A stretch of DNA of 64,000 bases, taken from NCBI GenBank assembly GCA_016711045.1, contig JADJTT010000003.1:496001-560000 (forward strand), read 5' to 3'. This DNA is from Saprospirales bacterium (GTDB taxonomy: Bacteria > Bacteroidota > Bacteroidia > Chitinophagales > Saprospiraceae). Both the position numbers and the translations under genes were made by a program. The notes under the pieces were generated by a model. The model saw nothing but the letters and a program-made list of their open reading frames with translations, was not told the DNA's origin and did not search any database. Positions 1-9,300 of this stretch are shown here, in pieces; the first letter of the stretch is position 1; each line of letters opens with the position of its first letter.

Positions 1-868
1 ATTCAACAGACTGGTTGATCTCAAATCTCAGCTGCATCCAGGCCTCCGGGAGATTTTTCTGACAAGCTGCACGTAGGGTATGATGATCCAGGATCAATTG
101 GAACTTTTGATAATACCGTCCTCCCTGTTGAATATGAACCTGGTAATTGCGCATAAAGTTTAGCAACCTGTCTACTGAAAACTCGAGATTGATATGGTCG
201 CGCAGAAGCTGCTGCTGGTCTGCAGGGGCTCCCGTTTCCATACGACGACGCATAGATTGAATATGTTGTTCCAGGGCCAGGAATACTGCTTCCCAATCGT
301 CGGTGTTTCGGCATTGGTCCAGCGTTTTTGTGTAGCCGATCACCTGGGTGTAATCTTCAAACAGTTCGAGGCATTCCTGCTGCAGTTGGCTATTGGATTG
401 GATCAGGTATGCTGTTTCATAGTAGATGAGGTGGAGGTCGGCATTAATGTCCAGCGCAAAATCCAGGAGACAAAAAAGTTGTTCCCGCGCTTCCGCATCC
501 ATGCCGGTTGGGCCCGGTTGTGCGTGCACCTCCGCCAGGAAGAAGCCCGCAGCGAGGTGAGGGTTTTCAAAAACAAAGGCCGGCATAGGCCGGCGGGAGG
601 AGGCATGCATAAACTCCCGGAAACCTTCATAAGAACCCGGGGTGCACAGCGCCTGCACCAGTTGATCTGTGTGCATAGCGGAAAAGTGGTGATCCAGGCT
701 CAGGATTTTCTCATAGAGCAAGCGGATCAACTCCAGCCCCTTTTTAAACCTCATTTGGGACAGCGCCAGTTCGTCGGTCTGGGGCATTTGGGAATTTCTC
801 AAATCCGATCCAGACCCCAAAAGGAGGAGCACGATCGCTATCCAGCCAAAACCTGACCTTACATTCAT
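1..868 (-). CDS. Helical exported protein, paralogue of the gene at 1298-2488 (3' end outside window)
   Basis: The reading frame opens at an ATG at 868 and stays open to base 1, so the C-terminus is missing (about 289 codons visible). The N-terminus has a short basic stretch and a hydrophobic core (IAIVLLLLGSG), a likely signal peptide. The rest looks helical and charged. It is clearly homologous to the protein at 1298-2488: RFKKGLELIRLLYEKIL here matches RYKKGLDLIKLLYEKIL there, and both share an ECxxLFEDYxxVxGY block and a DDWExVxLxLE block. Only four bases separate it from the stop of the preceding gene, so the two are almost certainly cotranscribed. I do not recognise the family; function unknown. 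Confidence 0.8.
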   Translation of the reverse strand, partial: MNVRSGFGWIAIVLLLLGSGSDLRNSQMPQTDELALSQMRFKKGLELIRLLYEKILSLDHHFSAMHTDQLVQALCTPGSYEGFREFMHASSRRPMPAFVFENPHLAAGFFLAEVHAQPGPTGMDAEAREQLFCLLDFALDINADLHLIYYETAYLIQSNSQLQQECLELFEDYTQVIGYTKTLDQCRNTDDWEAVFLALEQHIQSMRRRMETGAPADQQQLLRDHINLEFSVDRLLNFMRNYQVHIQQGGRYYQKFQLILDHHTLRAACQKNLPEAWMQLRFEINQSVE

Positions 869-872
869 CTCC

Positions 873-1286
873 TTATTTCTCTCCTTGTCCCTTCCATTCG
901 AAATAGATTTTATTCTTTTCCCGGATACCGCTGATATGCTCCGGTGCGGCATTTCTTTTTTCAGCGGGCAGGAAAGGAAGGAAAAGAGCGGTTGGGAGGT
1001 AGCATACCTCCGCCGTACTATCCATTGACTCATCCCAGAAGATGGCCCAAAGCGTGAAATGGAAGCTGTTGGTCGAGTCCATCCAGGCTTCTCCGAATGC
1101 TTCCGGCTGCCACTTACCGCCCCATTCCACCTCCTCGATCCGGCAGATCTGCCCGCGCCCGGCACAATCGCGGGTAGGTTCCCCAAAGTCAACACCCACC
1201 AGTCGATGGGCGGGGTCGGAGGGAGCAATGACCTGAACGCATAAGGTCATAAAAAAAGCGCTTAATGGTTTCCATATTGGATTCAT
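873..1286 (-). CDS. Small exported protein of unknown function
   Basis: 137 aa with an N-terminal hydrophobic segment (PLSAFFMTLCVQVIA) consistent with a signal peptide. The mature part is about 115 residues and Trp/Glu-rich. Two cysteines form a CAGRGQIC loop near residues 41-48, which could be a disulfide in the periplasm. It sits 11 bases after the helical lipoprotein-like gene (1298-2488) and 4 bases before its paralogue (868-1), so it is part of the same minus-strand transcript. No known domain recognised. The reality of the gene rests on tight packing and the secretion signal. Confidence 0.65.
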   Translation of the reverse strand: MNPIWKPLSAFFMTLCVQVIAPSDPAHRLVGVDFGEPTRDCAGRGQICRIEEVEWGGKWQPEAFGEAWMDSTNSFHFTLWAIFWDESMDSTAEVCYLPTALFLPFLPAEKRNAAPEHISGIREKNKIYFEWKGQGEK

Positions 1287-1297
1287 GTGTATCGTTT

Positions 1298-2488
1298 TTA
1301 TTCCACCATGCCATACAAGAGGTCTTTCATCCGGGAGCCTTGTATTTCCGGGAGGTTGTAGGTATTGGTAAACTTGTCGATGGTTTGGCGGATATCCTTT
1401 TGCAGTTCCTCAAACTGGTAGGGCAGGTCCTGCTTGCAAATGGCTTCATTGTCGTAGGTGGAAATGATATTGTCAAATTTTTGGTAATACTGGGTTCCCT
1501 GGGTTACGAACAATTGGTACTTTCCGATGAAGTCGGCCACCCGTTGGGTAGCAAATTCCAGGTTTATCCGTTCCCGTGTCAGGCGATTCTTTTGGGTGGG
1601 ATCCAGTCCGGACGCAGGAAGCGCCGTTTCCAATGTGCGTACAAATTCATCGAGCTCCAGATAGACGGTTTCCCAATCGTCGCTAATCCTGCATTTTTCC
1701 AGGGGTACGAGGTAACCCACCACTTTGACATAATCCTCAAAAAGGCGCTCACATTCCTCTTTAAGCGATTGATTGGCTTTTTTCAGGTACTCTGTTTCAT
1801 GTTGGATAATGCTCAGCTCTGCCCCCATGCGGACGGTAAAATCGAGGATACAGGAAATCGCTTCAAATTCTTTTTGTTTTTCCTTGGGTTCTCCTTCACC
1901 GACAACGGTAGCTACCAGGGAAAAAGCCGCTGTCAGATAAGGGTTGGTATGCAGCAGTGCGGGCAATTGGAGTGCGTTTTTCTTTTTCAATTGTTCTTCC
2001 AGTAAATTCCGGGTTTTCTGAAAGTCTGGATATGTGTTGGGGTTGGATAAGACCAGAATATTCTGATAGATCTGCATCCCCGAAAAATGGTGATCCAGCG
2101 CAAGGATCTTTTCGTAGAGCAATTTGATGAGGTCCAGGCCTTTCTTATAGCGGACTTTTAGCAATTGCAATTCTTTTTCCGCCTCCAAATCCATTAGCTG
2201 CCGCTCGAGTTGTTGTTTTTGTTGCCAAAGGCGGCTCCATTGCCGATACCTTTTTGGGGGCGAATCCAACAAGCGGGCGTCCAGCCGCCGAATCTCGGAG
2301 ACCAGAGGCTGTGCTAATGATTCGTAATGCAGGAATACCTGATCCAATTCGGCTTGTGACCGCGTCATCCAGGTATCCATGGAATCATTTTCCGTAAAAC
2401 TGGCTCCACAGGCCAGATTCCACCCCAATAACAGCAGGCAGGACAAGAGATTTCTCCAATTCGATCCAGGGATTCCTTTGCATACCAT
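1298..2488 (-). CDS. Helical putative lipoprotein of unknown function
   Basis: 396 aa. The N-terminus carries a hydrophobic stretch ending in NLAC, a weak lipobox, so the protein is probably exported and perhaps lipid-anchored. The body is strongly helical with coiled-coil character (long runs of E, K, L and Q around residues 70-110 and 235-260). It is the longer member of a pair with the partial gene at 868-1. The shared core covers roughly residues 105-340. It follows the PKD-domain gene after a hairpin with a T-run on the minus strand, which may attenuate rather than block read-through because no promoter match is visible in the gap. Family not recognised. Confidence 0.75.
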   Translation of the reverse strand: MVCKGIPGSNWRNLLSCLLLLGWNLACGASFTENDSMDTWMTRSQAELDQVFLHYESLAQPLVSEIRRLDARLLDSPPKRYRQWSRLWQQKQQLERQLMDLEAEKELQLLKVRYKKGLDLIKLLYEKILALDHHFSGMQIYQNILVLSNPNTYPDFQKTRNLLEEQLKKKNALQLPALLHTNPYLTAAFSLVATVVGEGEPKEKQKEFEAISCILDFTVRMGAELSIIQHETEYLKKANQSLKEECERLFEDYVKVVGYLVPLEKCRISDDWETVYLELDEFVRTLETALPASGLDPTQKNRLTRERINLEFATQRVADFIGKYQLFVTQGTQYYQKFDNIISTYDNEAICKQDLPYQFEELQKDIRQTIDKFTNTYNLPEIQGSRMKDLLYGMVE

Positions 2489-2517
2489 TGGAAGATTGAT
2501 TTTGGGTTAAGAGAACG

Positions 2518-2556
2518 GAAAAAAGGCTTGGCCCGGTTGCTACCGGAGCCAAGCGT
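2518..2556 (-). terminator. Hairpin terminator or attenuator after the PKD gene
   Basis: On the minus strand an 11-bp GC-rich stem (arms 2554-2543 and 2536-2526, one bulged base, 6-base loop) is followed directly by a run of six T. This is a good intrinsic terminator shape 46 bases after the PKD gene stop. The next gene has no visible promoter in the remaining 30 bases, so partial read-through is likely. Confidence 0.65.
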
Positions 2557-2601
2557 TGGCCATTGCATGTCCCCACACACTTTTTAACACGAACAAATCA
2601 C

Positions 2602-4086
2602 TCAATCGCAAGTAACGGGTGTTGTTTCCTGGGTTAGCAAGGCATTATTTACGAAGTAACCAGCACTCCACTCATTCGCTTTTTTGGCTTTAAAAGCTTT
2701 CCCTACGGCTTTGGTAATAGTGAGGCTCTTTTTGTTAATGGCCAGTTTGGTATTGGCGATATTAAACGGCAAATTGCACTTACACCCTTCCTGGGAAGCC
2801 AGGAATACATTCCCCTGCAGATCGATCTGCAGGTTGGCGTTTTCTTTCTTCCATTTACCGTTCGAGTTTAGTTTATAATGCTTTAAGGTAGAAACGACCC
2901 GGTGATACAACAGCGGAATTTGAATCTGACGCTGGTTGTATATGATCTGTTTCTGGTTTCCGGAGAAATAGAAAGTACCTTTTTTGGCGGCTTTGGCGCT
3001 GCAGCATTCATAGGAATTGACCTCGACGGGAATCGTGAAGAACCCGGAGCATCCCGAACTGGTTACAATGGACAGGGTGACAAAATAAGTCTTATCACAG
3101 GGGAACGTATGACATGGATTGGGCACATTGGCGCCGGCTGATCCGTCGCCGAACTCCCAGTCCCAACTGATCACATTTTGCATTAGCTGGGTATTGTCCA
3201 GGAAACAAACTCCTCCCTGTTGCCCGGTTTCATTGTAGATGAAAAAGGGAAGGCATCCTTCCCCGCCCACCTGTACCGATTTACATATCCGATCGGCGCA
3301 AGGATCCATTCCGGATGTTTCAATAGTCAGGCATACCGTGAATGTTCCTGCATTGGCGTAGTTGTGAACGGGATTTTTAACCGAAGAAACCGAACCATCT
3401 CCAAATTCCCAGAAATAGATCACCATACCCGTTTGTGGCTGGCCGGTAAAAGAGAACCCCACTGTAGTGGTATTGTAGGCGGTGTTGACCGAAAAGTCAG
3501 CCATACAGCCCCCTTCCGGTCCATGTACCGTTATATTGGGCAGGCCGTAGGGATTTTCAGCTCGCTCCAGCGCTGCCAACGCTTCCAGGTCGGCATTCGC
3601 GATGATATAGGTAATACCCGGTTCGGGCAGGTAATAGATATCGCTGCCTATCTGGACCTGATACCGGCCGTTGAACAGCGCAGCGAGGATCTCGTCTACA
3701 AGGTGATGGCTTTCAAATGCCAGGGGATCCCTGCCTGTGCTCAGCCAGTCGCACTCCTTTTGCAGGGTCGCTTTCCGGATGGAGTTCAATTGGTAGCGCT
3801 GCTCAAAAAGGGCGAGCACCACGTTATCGTCCGGACAAGCCTGCCCCGCAGATTCTTCGGGGGACGGCGCATTCGGATCGGCATTCCATTCCCCAATCCG
3901 CTGTTCCAAATCCTGGTATACCTGATCAAAAACGGTCTTACTGAAAAAAACCAGCATGTCATTCCGGACCTGAAGTCCTTCATAGGCTGGGATGGTTTCC
4001 CAAACCGATTGTGCATAAACTCCTTCGGCCAGGCAAAGCCAAAAGAACATAAGTGCGACAGCCCATCGCAAAGTTGAATTTCGCAT
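2602..4086 (-). CDS. Secreted protein with two PKD domains
   Basis: 494 aa. Residues 1-25 are a clear signal peptide ending AYA before Q26-type residues (EGVYAQ). A helical N-terminal region (about 30-190) precedes two PKD beta-sandwich domains, about 194-273 and 278-357. Each holds the hallmark WEFGDGS (near residues 226 and 310), and paired cysteines suggest disulfides outside the cytoplasm. The C-terminal 135 residues are basic and unassigned. No T9SS sorting domain is visible. The start is supported by a strong AGGAGGT five bases upstream. It heads the minus-strand cluster of exported proteins, and a structured 5' leader lies upstream. PKD domains usually mediate protein or glycan contacts; the ligand is unknown. 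Confidence 0.85.
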   Translation of the reverse strand: MRNSTLRWAVALMFFWLCLAEGVYAQSVWETIPAYEGLQVRNDMLVFFSKTVFDQVYQDLEQRIGEWNADPNAPSPEESAGQACPDDNVVLALFEQRYQLNSIRKATLQKECDWLSTGRDPLAFESHHLVDEILAALFNGRYQVQIGSDIYYLPEPGITYIIANADLEALAALERAENPYGLPNITVHGPEGGCMADFSVNTAYNTTTVGFSFTGQPQTGMVIYFWEFGDGSVSSVKNPVHNYANAGTFTVCLTIETSGMDPCADRICKSVQVGGEGCLPFFIYNETGQQGGVCFLDNTQLMQNVISWDWEFGDGSAGANVPNPCHTFPCDKTYFVTLSIVTSSGCSGFFTIPVEVNSYECCSAKAAKKGTFYFSGNQKQIIYNQRQIQIPLLYHRVVSTLKHYKLNSNGKWKKENANLQIDLQGNVFLASQEGCKCNLPFNIANTKLAINKKSLTITKAVGKAFKAKKANEWSAGYFVNNALLTQETTPVTCD

Positions 4087-4136
4087 AATTACCTCCTGTT
4101 TTGTAAATGATTAAGTTTTTTTGACAAAATTCATTT

Positions 4137-4161
4137 ACACGACGGCCCTTGACCGCCGTGT
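4137..4161 (-). promoter_or_regulatory. Hairpin in the 5' leader of the PKD gene
   Basis: Arms of 9 bp (ACACGACGG / CCGCCGTGT on the plus strand, one G-T pair in RNA) enclose a 7-base loop about 50 bases before the PKD gene start. No T-run follows on either strand, so it is a leader structure rather than a terminator. Role unknown. Confidence 0.4.
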
Positions 4162-4164
4162 GTT

Positions 4165-4360
4165 ATAGATGTCTTTCTTCGAATGCTAAAAAAGGGATGG
4201 AGCGGCAACTTCTAAGGCACTGCAATTCACCCTCCTGATGCAATAATCCTTCAGACCAGTGGCCCCCTTGTTAGAAAATATTTAGAATCGGTCTGGTTGC
4301 CGCTACCAAATCCCTAAGCTCTTTAGCGTATTAGTTGTGGTTATGTGATTTTTGAAAAAC
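4165..4360. other. Leader/intergenic stretch without a gene
   Basis: The gap 4087-4790 holds no ORF of gene size. This part lies between the two leader hairpins, and 4548-4790 is AT-rich upstream sequence of the 500-aa gene. I see no further promoter match, tRNA or repeat in either. Confidence 0.5.
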
Positions 4361-4424
4361 GCCCGGCAGCTCTCCCCCTACTCCTACAATCCGCGCGCTC
4401 CTGATTAAGTGTCCGCTGCCGGGC
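4361..4424 (-). terminator. Long-loop terminator-like hairpin after a short ORF
   Basis: Perfect 10-bp inverted repeat GCCCGGCAGC (4361-4370) / GCTGCCGGGC (4415-4424) with a 44-base spacer. On the minus strand the second arm runs straight into GTTTTT. It lies 7 bases after the stop of a 23-codon ORF and upstream of the PKD gene. This fits a terminator or attenuator in the leader of the exported-protein cluster. Confidence 0.5.
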
Positions 4425-4431
4425 CAGGCTT

Positions 4432-4503
4432 CTAGCCCAATGTTTCGTCTTCAATGACAATCCGGGAAGCCCGCTGCCTTGTCTGGTTGTTTTTAGTTGC
4501 CAT
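4432..4503 (-). CDS. Possible 23-aa leader peptide
   Basis: An ATG at 4503 opens a 23-codon frame (starts MATKNNQTRQRASR, hydrophilic, ending in an acidic stretch and Leu-Gly) with a TAG stop at 4432. It lies between a TACATTTG -7 box and a terminator-like hairpin. That order, promoter, short ORF, hairpin, argues for a translated leader, but there is no Shine-Dalgarno site and no run of one amino acid as in classical attenuators. Coding status is uncertain. Confidence 0.35.
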   Translation of the reverse strand: MATKNNQTRQRASRIVIEDETLG

Positions 4504-4539
4504 AGCGTTTTTCGATTTGTGAATAAATAAGTGACAATA

Positions 4540-4547
4540 CAAATGTA
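4540..4547 (-). promoter_or_regulatory. Candidate -7 element for the PKD leader transcript
   Basis: Minus-strand TACATTTG matches the Bacteroidota -7 consensus TAnnTTTG. No clear TTTG is seen at the -33 position, so the match is partial. Transcription would begin about 30 bases before the 23-codon ORF. Confidence 0.4.
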
Positions 4548-4790
4548 TCCCCCTTAAGCCTACGTTGCACTGCCTCCAATTACGTTGACCTTACCCGTAT
4601 TTTTATTAAAAACAAAAATTAAAACACTGATTATCAATTAAATAGAAAATTTAGTAGTTGCCTAGTTCTTACCCCTATTCTGTGAGACTCGAAGGATCAA
4701 CGCCTCGATTTTTCAATAAAAACCATTGATTTTCCTGAGAAAGGCACTAATTTTAAATGAATGGATGGCGCATGACACAACAAGGAAGGC

Positions 4791-6293
4791 ATGAGAGAAT
4801 TGCGCGAACTGGTAGGGGTTATTACCCGTCACAAGATTAAATCAATTGAAACGTTGGGGCCTTCCCTGCCTCCCACCTCCAAAATCATGAAATTTTACCG
4901 GGGTATTTCTTCGGGTGTGCTAAACAGCGATGAGGAGGCGCTTCTTTTCCTTTACGGAGATCCGGATTCAGGCAGGAACAGCTATTGGAAGTTGAAGCAC
5001 GATCTGAAGAAGCGATTGCTCAACACGCTTTTTTTTATCGATCAGAAGCAAACCCGGCAAACCGCGTATGAAAAAACCTACTACAACTGCTACCGGGAAT
5101 TTACGGCTGCCCGGTTCCTGCTTCGTCGCGGGGCCCGGAAAGCGGCGATGGAGTTACTGCATAAGACCTACAAGAAAGCCCGGCAAATTGAGCTGACCCC
5201 GGTCATATTGGAATCGCTCCAATTGCTGCGGCATCATTATGGCGTGATCCTGGGCGACCGCCAGAAATTTGAGGAATATCACAAACGGGTGCAATATTAC
5301 CAGCAACTCTACCTCGCAGAGGCCAGGGCAGATGGTTTTCTGGAAGAGTTGTTATCACATTATGTAAAAGATAAGAGCACCAAGAAGCACTACCACGAAA
5401 TGGCGATGGAATATGAAATGATCCTGAAGGAAGCCCTTACACAAGTCCAAAGCAGGAAGCTTCAACACCGGATGCGTTTTATTTCGGTAGCCAAAAGCAT
5501 GATCGTCAACGATTATGAAGCCACCGTGGATGGCTGTGTGGCTGCCGTGCAATACTTTAAAGGGTTCAGGCATATCCCGGATGCGTTTATCCGACCCTAT
5601 TTGTACCAGCTGGTGGTGAGCTTCATTCAAATGGAGGAATATGAAAAAGGAGAAGCGGCCGTAAAGCAATTGCTTGAAATGCTGGAACAAGGCCAGAGCA
5701 ACTGGTTCAAAGGGATGGAACTTTATTGCATCCTGGCGCTGCATTCCAGGTCCTACTACAAAGCCTTTGAGGTATGGAAGGAATGTACCAACCACCCTCA
5801 ATTTCGAAACCTATATCCTTCGGCACGGGAGCCCTGGTATATCATTGAGGCGTTCATTCAATATACCTACCAAGCCGGAAAGATCGGACCCGGCCTTGAG
5901 CAATCCCGGTTCCGGGTGACCAAATTCCTCAATGAGGTGCCTGTATTTGCCAAAGATATGCGCGGGTATAATATTCCAATCCTGATCATTCAAATCCTGT
6001 TCCTGCTGCACCAGGGTGACCAGGAAGCAGTGAATGAGCGCCTGGATGCGCTTTCCAGGTACGCGTTACGCCACTTTCACCGCGGGGAGCATTACCGTAC
6101 CAATTGTTTCATCAAGATGTTGAACCAGCTTCCAAAGGCTTTTTTTCGAAAAAGGGAATTGGAAAATCGAACGGCCAAGTATTTTCACCAATTGCAAAAC
6201 GTGCCACTCGTGCTTGCCCGGGAAGCCCATGAGATCGAGATCATTCCCTATGAAGACCTCTGGGCGTTGGTGTTGGACGGGTTGAAAAAATGA
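4791..6293 (+). CDS. All-helical cytoplasmic protein of unknown function
   Basis: 500 aa, no signal peptide or membrane segment, basic N-terminus and long helical runs throughout. The spacing of aromatic and small residues (repeated Ala/Tyr/Leu pairs every 35-40 residues between about 130 and 450) is compatible with a TPR-like solenoid, but I see no clean TPR consensus. The start has AAGGAAGG just upstream. It is a single-gene transcript, closed by the bidirectional hairpin at 6296-6341. No partner is suggested by context, since the neighbours on both sides are divergent or convergent. Confidence 0.75.
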   Translation: MRELRELVGVITRHKIKSIETLGPSLPPTSKIMKFYRGISSGVLNSDEEALLFLYGDPDSGRNSYWKLKHDLKKRLLNTLFFIDQKQTRQTAYEKTYYNCYREFTAARFLLRRGARKAAMELLHKTYKKARQIELTPVILESLQLLRHHYGVILGDRQKFEEYHKRVQYYQQLYLAEARADGFLEELLSHYVKDKSTKKHYHEMAMEYEMILKEALTQVQSRKLQHRMRFISVAKSMIVNDYEATVDGCVAAVQYFKGFRHIPDAFIRPYLYQLVVSFIQMEEYEKGEAAVKQLLEMLEQGQSNWFKGMELYCILALHSRSYYKAFEVWKECTNHPQFRNLYPSAREPWYIIEAFIQYTYQAGKIGPGLEQSRFRVTKFLNEVPVFAKDMRGYNIPILIIQILFLLHQGDQEAVNERLDALSRYALRHFHRGEHYRTNCFIKMLNQLPKAFFRKRELENRTAKYFHQLQNVPLVLAREAHEIEIIPYEDLWALVLDGLKK

Positions 6294-6350
6294 AAAGAGG
6301 CTGTTTCATAAGTCGCTTACGCTCCTTCTGAAACAGCCTCTTCTTTTTTA
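6290..6350. terminator. Strong bidirectional terminator
   Basis: Perfect 13-bp inverted repeat (6296-6308 / 6329-6341, AGAGGCTGTTTCA) with a 20-base loop. It is flanked by an A-run on the left and a T-run (TCTTTTTT) on the right. It separates two convergent genes and can terminate both. Confidence 0.9.
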
Positions 6351-6351
6351 C

Positions 6352-9300
6352 TTAAGGCATGATCGCAGCCCCAATAAACCGGTATACTTTCCAGGACCGG
6401 GCGGACGTACCCGCCGTTTTTTCCAATTGCAGGGAAGGACCTACGGCAATAGGACTTGGCATACCCGAGGTAATTCGGCCAACTACCACGCCGTTAATGA
6501 AAAAAGTTGCTTCGGTATTCGTCTTGTTTAAGGATACGGCCATTTCATATTCCTTATTGGTTTCGACGGTTACCCCGCTATCCATCACGGTATCATTGCC
6601 GGAGCCGTCCCGGATATAACATTCGAATTTCCCGCCATTTACCTCGTGCCGGTAGCGTATACCCAAACTGTTGTTTTGATTCCAGAAACCCGAGGAGGGG
6701 TTATCCGCAATTCGCAAAAACCAATAGTAAGAATTGGAGGCATCGGATAATACCGCAGGCGTTTTACAAAAGGTCTTGGCCACGATATGGGAAGTACCGA
6801 TATAAGCCATTTCTTCCGTTTGGCGGGCGTAAGCCATTCCACTCCCCCCACTCGGGGTTGATCCGCTATTCATATCCCAGAATACAAAAGGCTCATTTGG
6901 GGTGGGCGGGCCATTTAAAAGTTGAACGGACCCCCAGATAAAGAACGGGAAGTTTTCACTCACCGCCGTCGGGATTTTGGTGGGCATTTGATCGTAATAC
7001 ACCCCTCTGTCAGCCACCTGATACCCTGGAGCCGGCGAGACTATCGGCACCCATCTGCTCAGCGTTCCATCGTAGTAGATTTGCACACTTTCGCCTGCCG
7101 GAATAATAACTTCTTCTTTATACCTGATCCGGTTAGCTGCTGCACTTCCCGTATGTTCAGGAGCGAGGTACAGAGCATAAGCACCGACGTTTACCAGCGT
7201 CTTTATTTCCCCATTCGTTTCTGCGGCAAATCCATTTATAGCCCTTAATCCATTGTCGCCTGATAAACGCACGATCGTAGCATTGGCCCACCCGGAAGGT
7301 GCATAGTTGTTCTGAGCGGAGGTGATTTGACCAGGTGAAATGACGGAAGGCGAACTGCCTCCGCCTCCTCCCCCACTGCCGTTGCTCGCCGAGATGATCC
7401 GTCCATCGGCATCTACCGTAATATCGGCAGAGGTATAGGTACCCGGAACCACTGTGGTGGAAGCCAATTCGACGGAACCCACTGCATCGGCGGGGATAGA
7501 CAGGGTAACTTCGGTTTCATCAGCCCCACTATCATCTGACAGCGTAGCTTCAATGGTTGGCGAAGATATAAAGTTGAGTGCTCCCCGTTGTGACATATCA
7601 ACGCCTTCATCGCGGATGGTGTGTCCGGTAGCCCCCCCACTTCCGTTGCTCGCTGCCGTGATCCGGCCATCGGCATCTATGGTGATATTCGCGGCAGTAT
7701 AGGAGCCCGGCGCTACGGTGGTAGGCGCCAATTCAGCGGCACCCACTGCCTCCGCTACGATTTGCAGGTTGGAAAAAGTCCCGGTCACATCGCCTCCGGC
7801 GTTGGTGCCCAGCGTAAGGTCGTCTGAAGCATCCGTGTCCCCCGTATTGGTCAGTGTAATGACGTTCCCTGCTTCACTGATCGCCAAACCGGACCCTGCG
7901 GTCACCGTCACGTCTGTAGAGCCGGAGGTATTACTGCTGATGATCGAGGTATTCGTTGCACCGGGCGCTACGGTAAGGCTACCCTCGTTCGTGATATTGG
8001 GATCGGCGGTGCCGTTGCTTGCCGAAGTCAGTCGGCCGTCGGCATCTACCGTAATGGAGGCCAGGGTGTAGGTACCCGCAGCTACCGCCGTGGAGGACAG
8101 CTCATTGGCGCCCACCGCATTGGCGACGATTTGCAGGTTGGAAAAGGCGCCTGTCACGTCGCCGCCGGCGTTGCTTGCTGTAGTAATATCGTCTGAGGCA
8201 TTCGTATCTCCGGTATTGGTCAGCGTGATGACGTTGCCTGCTTCGCTGATCGCCAAACCGGACCCTGCCGTTACCGTCACGTCTGTGGAACCAGAGGTAT
8301 TGCTGCTGATGATCGAGGTATTCGTCGCGCCGGGCGCTACGGTAAGGCTACCTTCATTGGTGATATTGGGATCGGCGGTGCCGTTGCTTGCCGAAGTCAG
8401 TCGGCCGTCGGCATCTACCGTGATGGAAGCCAGGGTGTACGTCCCCGCAGCTACTGCGGTCGAGGCAAGCTCATTAGCGCCAACCGCGCCGGATGGTATG
8501 GCCAATACGACTTCGGTTTCATCGGTCCCGTTGTCATCTGCCAGGGTGGCGGCAATAGTGGGGGATGAAAGGGAAATTGAGTGCACCGCGTTGGGGCATA
8601 TTGACACCTTCGTCGCGGAGGGTATGTCCGGTTGCTGCCCCTCTGCCGTTGCTCGCGGCTGTGATCCGTCCATCGGAATCTATGGTGATATTCGCGGCGG
8701 TATAGGAACCAGGGGTCACAGCGGTGGAAGCCAATTCCACGGAGCCCACTGAATTAGCCACGAGTTGCAGGTTGGAAAAAGCACCCGTGACATCGCCGCC
8801 GGCATTGCTTGCCGTGGTAATATCATCTGAGGCATTCGTATCTCCGGTATTGGTCAGCGTGATGACGTTGCCTGCTTCGCTGATCGCCAAACCGGATCCT
8901 GCCGTCACCGTCACGTCTGTGGAGCCGGACGTGTTACTGCTGATGATCGAGGTATTCGTCGCGCCGGGCGCTACGGTAAGGCTACCTTCATTGGTGATAT
9001 TGGGATCGGCGGTGCCGTTGCTTGCCGAAGTCAGTCGGCCGTCGGCATCTACCGTGATGGAAGCCAGGGTGTACGTCCCCGCAGCTACTGCGGTCGAGGC
9101 AAGCTCATTAGCGCCAACCGCGCCGGATGGTATGGCCAATACGACTTCGGTTTCATCGGTCCCGTTGTCATCTGCCAGGGTGGCGGCAATAGTGGGGGAT
9201 GAAAGGAAATTGAGTGCACCGCGTTGGGGCATATTGACACCTTCGTCGCGGAGGGTGTGTCCGGTAGCTCCCCCACTTCCGTTGCTCGCCGCCGTGATCC

